DNA of 10,131 nt. Source: JAHEJX01 sp041605955. GTDB taxonomy: Bacteria; Actinomycetota; Acidimicrobiia; Spongiisociales; UBA5794. Positions 6,512 through 10,131 of the stretch are shown one piece after another. Position 1 is the stretch's first letter, and the number at the start of each line of letters is the position of its first letter. Below the pieces are notes generated by a model. The model had not been told where the DNA came from. It did no database searches and saw only the letters and a program-made list of their open reading frames with translations. The stretch lies in contig JBFIXI010000098.1 of NCBI GenBank assembly GCA_041605955.1, positions 1 through 10,131 of the forward strand, written 5' to 3'. The translations under genes and the position numbers were made by a program.

Positions 6512-8170
6512 CTAGGCCGCTTGCCGCAGATCTCGCCGATCGAAGAGCGCCACTGCGGCGAACGTCAGCAACCCGAACAGGATCAACAGCACCCCGGCGT
6601 GCGTCCAATTCATGCCGTTGTTCAGCGGATCACTGCTGAGGTAGTAGTGGACCGGGGTCCACTTCGCCAGGCCCGCCAGGCTGTCGCTGAAAGGGAGAAA
6701 CCCATTGGCGACGAACAGCACGAGGGCCACCGCGATGGTTCCATAGACGGCGATCCGGACTCGGCCGGTGGCGGCACTGATGGCGAACGAGAGAGCGCCG
6801 AAGACCAGCCCCAGCAGCGTTGCCAACGCGGTGGTCGCCGCGATGTTCGTGATGCTCATCCCGAGGCCGCCGAATATCGAGCCCAAAGCCACACCGGCAA
6901 AGAGCGCCACTCCGACCACGAGCGCGTAGACCACCATGGCCAGGGTCTTTTCGAGCACGACTGTCGATCGCTTGATCGGGTTGGCCAGCAACAGGCCCAT
7001 CGTGCGTTTGGCTTCCTCCCCGGCGAGTGCTCGCGACCCGATCATCACGGTGACGACCATGAAGGCGATCGGTGCCATGAGACCGAAGGTCTCGATCTGG
7101 TACCACCCCTCAGGAGTGGAGATGTCACCGCCGCCGAACAGCGAGAGCACTTCCGGAGGAAACGCGTCGGCCAGCGAGATCAGGGCGTCGTCGATGAAGT
7201 TGTACATCGGGCCGATGGCCACCCCCATGAGCAAGAACATCACGTAAGAGACCACGATGAGCACTCCCTGGTGTTCCGAAGCGGTCTTGACCCAGATCCG
7301 CGATACCCGAGTGGAGCCGGCGAGCCGCTCGACCACCTTCTGGGTGAGCGGGTGGCTCCGCAACCGATCGACGAGCCCGGCACCGAGTTCTCGATCGCGC
7401 AGATCGCGGCGGTTGACGCCGACGACGGCCGCACCGGCAAACCCAACGATCCCCGCAAGCAACACCGCCGCATGGCCCCACGACACACCATTGAGATGCG
7501 GCTGGCTTCCGCTGAAGTAGTACCAGGGGAATGCCTTGACGCCGGCTTCGAGCCCCGAGATCAACGGCAGGATCCCTACCGCAAAGAACGAGATCACCAT
7601 CACTGCGATGGTGACGCCGGAGGCTATCGAAGTCTTGCCGGTCCAGGCGCTGATAACCAGCGCCAGGAAGCCGTGAAAGACGGCGATCAGAAACATGTGA
7701 AGCACGAGCGCCCCGACGTGGATACCGGTCACGTCGACGTCGAGCAGCGCCGGCACGGCCACCCCACCGGCCCACAGCAGCAACGACCCCAACCCGGTGA
7801 GCAGAATCACGTTGGCACCCTTGGAGACGAGGATGTGCGTCCGGCTCTTGGGATTGCCGAGCAAGATGCCCATCGTGCCGTCCTTCTCCTCACCGGCGAT
7901 CGAGGCTGAGCCCATCGACAATGCCAATGAGGTGAGAGTCAGCGCCCCATAGGAGGTGTAGATCGCGCCGTAGGCGAGAGCCCCGACGTCGGCGTCGGCC
8001 GGGATGTTCATCAGCGAGCGGAACACTTCGGGAAGGTCGGTGTAGACGGCGAGATCGATATCGCGATAGACGGCCATGCCCATCAGAAAGAGCAGGATCA
8101 GCGTCATGGCGCCGATCGCCTCACCCTTCCAGCGATCTAGAAAGGTCTTGGTGAGGACGGTGGACAGCAT
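6512..8170 (-). CDS. ABC-2 type permease with two fused homologous halves
   Basis: A 552-residue polytopic protein with about twelve hydrophobic segments, the membrane part of an ABC exporter. It is an internal duplication. Residues about 1-262 and 295-552 align in order: SIAGEEKDGTMGILLGNPKSR (90-110) with ALAGEEAKRTMGLLLANPIKR (381-401), and FPWYYFSGSQPHLNGVSWGHAAVLL (214-238) with TPVHYYLSSDPLNNGMNWTHAGVLL (505-529). Both halves end in (N/D)RRDLR. The two joined halves should form a complete transmembrane pore in one chain, where simpler ABC-2 systems use two copies. The xAGEExxxTMGxLLxNPxxR loop is likely the contact with the ATPase. The ATG overlaps the upstream ATPase stop by one base (TGATG) and AGGAGG lies 10 nt before it. 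It is the last gene of the tetR operon. Substrate unknown; related systems export antibiotics or lipids. Confidence 0.9.
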   Translation of the reverse strand: MLSTVLTKTFLDRWKGEAIGAMTLILLFLMGMAVYRDIDLAVYTDLPEVFRSLMNIPADADVGALAYGAIYTSYGALTLTSLALSMGSASIAGEEKDGTMGILLGNPKSRTHILVSKGANVILLTGLGSLLLWAGGVAVPALLDVDVTGIHVGALVLHMFLIAVFHGFLALVISAWTGKTSIASGVTIAVMVISFFAVGILPLISGLEAGVKAFPWYYFSGSQPHLNGVSWGHAAVLLAGIVGFAGAAVVGVNRRDLRDRELGAGLVDRLRSHPLTQKVVERLAGSTRVSRIWVKTASEHQGVLIVVSYVMFLLMGVAIGPMYNFIDDALISLADAFPPEVLSLFGGGDISTPEGWYQIETFGLMAPIAFMVVTVMIGSRALAGEEAKRTMGLLLANPIKRSTVVLEKTLAMVVYALVVGVALFAGVALGSIFGGLGMSITNIAATTALATLLGLVFGALSFAISAATGRVRIAVYGTIAVALVLFVANGFLPFSDSLAGLAKWTPVHYYLSSDPLNNGMNWTHAGVLLILFGLLTFAAVALFDRRDLRQAA

Positions 8171-9072
8171 CAGGCGGAGGCCTCCTCGTAGTAGGTGAGG
8201 AAGATCTCCTCGAGGTCGGCTTCCTGGGTGGTTATGTCGAGCAGGTTGTACCTCTGGGCCACGACTTTGAGAAGCGACTCCATCCGCCCATCGAACGACA
8301 GCGAGACATGCTGGTTCTCGACCCGCACGTCTCGCACGCCGGGAACCGGCTCGAACACCTTCCCGTCGACGGGCTCCGCGAAATAGAGGTTCACCGTGCG
8401 AATGGCCTTGGAACGCAGGCTGGCCACCTCTTCGACGGCGATCAGGAATCCGCGACGGATGATGCCGACGCGGTCGGCGACTCGCTCCACTTCCGACAGG
8501 GTGTGGCTGGAGAGAAACACCGTGCGCCCGTCGGCGGCGACCTCGCGCATCATCTTCTGAAACTCGCGCTGCATGAGCGGGTCGAGGCCGGAGCTGGGCT
8601 CGTCCATGATCAGCACCTCCGGCTTGTTCATGAAGGCCTGGATCAGGCCCACCTTCTGCCGGTTGCCCGATGACAGATCGCCCACCTTCTTGGTGAGATC
8701 GGCCTCCAGGCGCTCCGCCAGCTCGTTGACGAAGCTCCAGTCGACGCCGCCGCGCAGATTGGCGAAGTAGGTGAGGGTGTCCCGACCGGTGAGATTCGGG
8801 TACAGCGCGAGATCCCCCGGGACGTACCCAATGTGGTCGCGGATCTCGACGGACTGGGCGTGGGAGTCCATGCCCAGGATCGAGGCGCTACCCGAAGTGG
8901 GCCGAATCTCGTCGAGAATGGTCCGGATCATCGTCGTCTTGCCCGCCCCGTTCGGTCCGAGGAAGCCGAATACCTCGCCGCGGTGGACGGTGAGATCGAG
9001 ATCGACGAGCGCCTTGACGTCGCCGTAGTGCTTGGTGAGCTTCTCGGTCAGGATGGCTGGATTGCTCGTCAC
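8170..9072 (-). CDS. ABC exporter ATP-binding protein
   Basis: A 300-residue ATPase of the CcmA/BcrA-like exporter class that energises the adjoining permease from the cytosolic face. Walker A is GPNGAGKTT (39-47, Lys45), the signature motif is LSSGNRQK (133-140), Walker B is VLIMDEPSSGLD (153-164, Asp157 and catalytic Glu158), and the switch His is His190 in SSHTLSE. The region after IGYVPGDLALYPNLTG (81-96) has Gly-Asp where many ABC ATPases carry the Q-loop glutamine, a variant I believe is common in this exporter subfamily. Residues about 225-300 form a C-terminal extension typical of drug/antibiotic ABC-2 ATPases. The start is GTG, overlapping the tetR stop as GTGA; a weak purine-rich GAAAGAG precedes it. 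All nucleotide-binding residues are intact. Confidence 0.93.
   Translation of the reverse strand: MTSNPAILTEKLTKHYGDVKALVDLDLTVHRGEVFGFLGPNGAGKTTMIRTILDEIRPTSGSASILGMDSHAQSVEIRDHIGYVPGDLALYPNLTGRDTLTYFANLRGGVDWSFVNELAERLEADLTKKVGDLSSGNRQKVGLIQAFMNKPEVLIMDEPSSGLDPLMQREFQKMMREVAADGRTVFLSSHTLSEVERVADRVGIIRRGFLIAVEEVASLRSKAIRTVNLYFAEPVDGKVFEPVPGVRDVRVENQHVSLSFDGRMESLLKVVAQRYNLLDITTQEADLEEIFLTYYEEASA
8181..8186 (-). promoter_or_regulatory. ribosome binding site of permease inside a palindrome
   Basis: Minus-strand AGGAGG at 8186-8181, within the end of the ATPase gene, lies 10 nt before the permease ATG. It overlaps the perfect palindrome GGAGGCCTCC (8176-8185). The palindrome could fold only without a loop, so its effect on translation is unclear. 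Confidence 0.4.
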
Positions 9073-9731
9073 TGCGTCTCTTTCTCCCGGAGGATCTGGG
9101 TATTGAAGTCGTCGAGGGCACGGCCTGCTGCGGCAATCATGTCGGGGTTGATGAGCTCGCCGGAGAAGATCCGCAGCGCGTGGGGTGCATATGCCAACAT
9201 CCCGGCGGCGCCGAGGGTGTCGACGCCCAGGGTGCGGGTGAGGTGCTCGTGCAACACCAGCCCTCCCAGCTGCATCACGAGAAGGACGGCAGCTTGGGTG
9301 CGGACGTCTTCGACCTCGGCCATCAGGCCGGCGGAGCGGTACTCCTCCATCTGGGCGATCACGTCATCGAGCAGGTCGTCGAAGATGCGCTCGGAGGCGT
9401 CACCGCCGCTTCGCAAGGCCCACGCCAGGTAACGGGCAATCGGTTCCATCAACCGGTAGGTCGCCGCGATGGCGCCCCCGTGGCGATCGGTGCCATCTTG
9501 GATTGCTCGGCGCTTCGTCTCGCCGAGGAGTCGGATCACGTACTCGTCACATTCCCGGCGCAGGTCCTCCTTGGATCCGAAGTGATGGATCACCAGCGCC
9601 GGCGAGACCCCGGCGTCGGCGGCGATGTCCCGTACGGTGGTTCCGGCGAAGCCGTCGCGAGGAAAACGGGCTACCGCCGCGTCGCGGATCCGTGCCCTAG
9701 TGGTGAGCTCGGTATCGATGACTGAACTCAT
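9069..9731 (-). CDS. TetR-family transcriptional regulator
   Basis: A 220-residue one-component repressor and first gene of the exporter operon. Residues 9-55 form the TetR DNA-binding domain: TTRARIRDAAVARFPRDGF, then TTVRDIAADAGVSPALVIHHFGSKEDL, with the helix-turn-helix at about 31-50. Residues 60-220 are an all-helical ligand-binding/dimerisation domain of unknown ligand. The start at 9731 is chosen because TetR proteins begin within about ten residues of this domain and a -10 box lies directly upstream; the same frame stays open into the repeat array to about 10040, but those codons are repeat DNA. There is no Shine-Dalgarno, so translation is probably leaderless. Overlap with the ATPase gene and two palindromes at its start indicate an autoregulated tetR-ATPase-permease unit, probably induced by an exported compound. 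Confidence 0.9.
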   Translation of the reverse strand: MSSVIDTELTTRARIRDAAVARFPRDGFAGTTVRDIAADAGVSPALVIHHFGSKEDLRRECDEYVIRLLGETKRRAIQDGTDRHGGAIAATYRLMEPIARYLAWALRSGGDASERIFDDLLDDVIAQMEEYRSAGLMAEVEDVRTQAAVLLVMQLGGLVLHEHLTRTLGVDTLGAAGMLAYAPHALRIFSGELINPDMIAAAGRALDDFNTQILREKETQ

Positions 9732-9757
9732 GTTCAGTATGCTAAACACGCGTTCAG
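9722..9757. promoter_or_regulatory. two tandem TetR operators at the tetR start
   Basis: CTGAAC-TCAT-GTTCAG (9722-9737) is a perfect 6-4-6 inverted repeat overlapping the tetR start codon. CTAAAC-ACGC-GTTCAG (9742-9757) is the same design with one mismatch. Their centres are exactly 20 bp apart, about two helical turns, so two dimers would sit on the same DNA face. They flank and cover the -10 box. Confidence 0.65.
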
Positions 9758-9768
9758 GGTTGAGGCAA
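9739..9768 (-). promoter_or_regulatory. tetR promoter (-35 and -10), leaderless
   Basis: On the minus strand, TTGCCT (9768-9763) and TAGCAT (9744-9739) match the -35 and -10 consensus at four of six positions each, with an 18-bp spacer. The start codon begins 8 nt after the -10 box, so the message should have almost no leader. The second operator lies in the spacer and the first covers the start point. Confidence 0.5.
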
Positions 9769-9792
9769 GGGGGAGTGGGCCCGAGAGGGCGC

Positions 9793-9875
9793 CGCCCCGT
9801 GAGTCCCCCCGAAGGGGGAAAGGTCCCTGCCGGCCCGCAGGGCCGAGCAGTTAGGGGGGCCACCCCACCAGTACG
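9793..9875. repeat. palindromic repeat unit A, copy 1
   Basis: An 83-bp unit starting CGCCCCGTGAG and ending CCAGTACG, followed directly by a second copy with about six substitutions. It contains palindromes with 3-nt loops: CCCCC(C)-GAA-GGGGG, CGGCCC-GCA-GGGCCG and GGGG-CCA-CCCC. No coding character is seen. Confidence 0.85.
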
Positions 9876-9958
9876 CGCCCCGTGAGTCCCCCCGAAGGGG
9901 GGAAGGTCCCTGGCGGCCCGCAGGGCCAAACAGGTTGGGGGGCCACCCCACCAGTACG
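9876..9958. repeat. palindromic repeat unit A, copy 2
   Basis: The second 83-bp copy, the same length as the first, with a full CCCCCC-GAA-GGGGGG palindrome. The GGCCC-GCA-GGGCC stem has lost one outer pair compared with copy 1. It ends in CCAGTACG, joining directly to unit B. Confidence 0.85.
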
Positions 9959-10025
9959 CGCCCCCCTTCCCACCGCCTCCGGCGGCGGTACCCCTCCCCC
10001 TCCGGGGGGAGCCACGGACGGCACG
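9959..10025. repeat. palindromic repeat unit B, copy 1
   Basis: A 67-bp unit beginning CGCCCCCCTTCCC. It holds two palindromes with TCC loops, CCGCC-TCC-GGCGG and CTCCCCC-TCC-GGGGGGAG (one C short of perfect). It ends GGACGGCACG, a two-base variant of the GGACAGTACG end in copy 2. Confidence 0.85.
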
Positions 10026-10093
10026 CGCCCCCCTTCCCACCGCCTCCGGCGGCGGTACCCCTCCCCCCTCCGGGGGGAGCCACGGACAGTACG
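10026..10093. repeat. palindromic repeat unit B, copy 2
   Basis: A 68-bp copy, one C longer than copy 1, which restores the perfect 8-bp stem CTCCCCCC-TCC-GGGGGGAG. It ends in GGACAGTACG, sharing the AGTACG end with unit A. Confidence 0.85.
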
Positions 10094-10131
10094 CGCCCCC
10101 CTTCCCACCGCCTCCGGCGGCGGTACCCCTC
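10094..10131. repeat. palindromic repeat unit B, copy 3, cut by window end
   Basis: The first 38 bp of unit B, identical to copies 1 and 2 over this length, running to the end of the window. The array therefore continues beyond what is given. Confidence 0.85.

Noticed and set aside
5010..6608. 532-codon minus-strand open frame opposite pbpA
   Set aside because: A GC-rich antisense shadow: low-complexity Arg/Gly/His composition, no domains, while pbpA carries all catalytic motifs.
6329..7909. 526-codon plus-strand open frame opposite the permease
   Set aside because: Same reason: charged, repeat-like composition without domain signal, antisense to a clear membrane protein.
9732..10040. N-terminal extension of the TetR frame into the repeat array
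   Set aside because: The extra 103 codons are translated repeat DNA (Gly/Pro/Arg-rich) and contain the promoter and operators; TetR proteins start near 9731.
9754..10108. Several Gly/Arg/Pro-rich open frames within the array, such as GGRVLVGWPP repeats
   Set aside because: They arise from GC-rich repeats lacking stops and occur in more than one frame of the same DNA.
9793..10131. CRISPR array
   Set aside because: No alternation of constant repeats with unique spacers; the units are contiguous and of two types with internal palindromes.

Overview
The window looks like chromosomal DNA of a high-GC actinobacterium. The gene order fhaA-fhaB-pstP-rodA-pbpA, with a divergent tRNA-Leu just upstream of fhaA, is the cell-wall/phosphosignalling locus known from Mycobacterium and its relatives. 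The tRNA lacks an encoded CCA, and several promoters look leaderless, both common in Actinobacteria. I cannot assign a genus; the short FhaA, a phosphatase with no membrane anchor, and the absence of pknA/pknB after pbpA suggest a lineage distant from Mycobacterium (an Acidimicrobiia-like lineage is a guess).

Layout. (1) 1-1754 is an accessory-looking block. It holds a minus-strand MazF-type toxin/antitoxin pair with a palindromic operator, a plus-strand helix-turn-helix gene interrupted by an in-frame TAA, a small two-transmembrane (2TM-domain) protein with a strong Shine-Dalgarno, and about 280 bp with no convincing gene. (2) 1755-1838 is tRNA-Leu(CAG) on the minus strand, with a terminator hairpin just after it. 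(3) 1936-6491 is a tightly coupled plus-strand operon of two FHA-domain proteins, a PP2C Ser/Thr phosphatase, a SEDS glycosyltransferase and its class B penicillin-binding protein. Three of its four junctions are ATGA overlaps; the fhaA-fhaB junction is bridged by an 8-codon ORF. (4) 9731-6512 is a convergent minus-strand operon: TetR regulator, ABC ATPase, and a permease that is internally duplicated, so one chain appears to supply both membrane halves. All three genes overlap by a few bases. (5) 9793-10131 is a modular array of GC-rich palindromic repeats (two copies of an 83-bp unit, then at least two and a half copies of a 67/68-bp unit) running off the end of the window.

How the parts work together. 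RodA and PbpA should polymerise and cross-link peptidoglycan during growth. PstP removes phosphates placed by Ser/Thr kinases, and FhaA and FhaB read phosphothreonine marks, so the operon joins wall synthesis to phosphosignalling, but the kinase must lie elsewhere. The TetR-ABC operon looks like a self-regulated exporter: the regulator's start codon lies within one of two 16-bp palindromes (CTGAAC-N4-GTTCAG type) centred 20 bp apart.

The observations I rate most highly are the palindromic repeat array, the paired operator in the leaderless tetR promoter, the duplicated permease, and the kinase-less operon with a soluble phosphatase.
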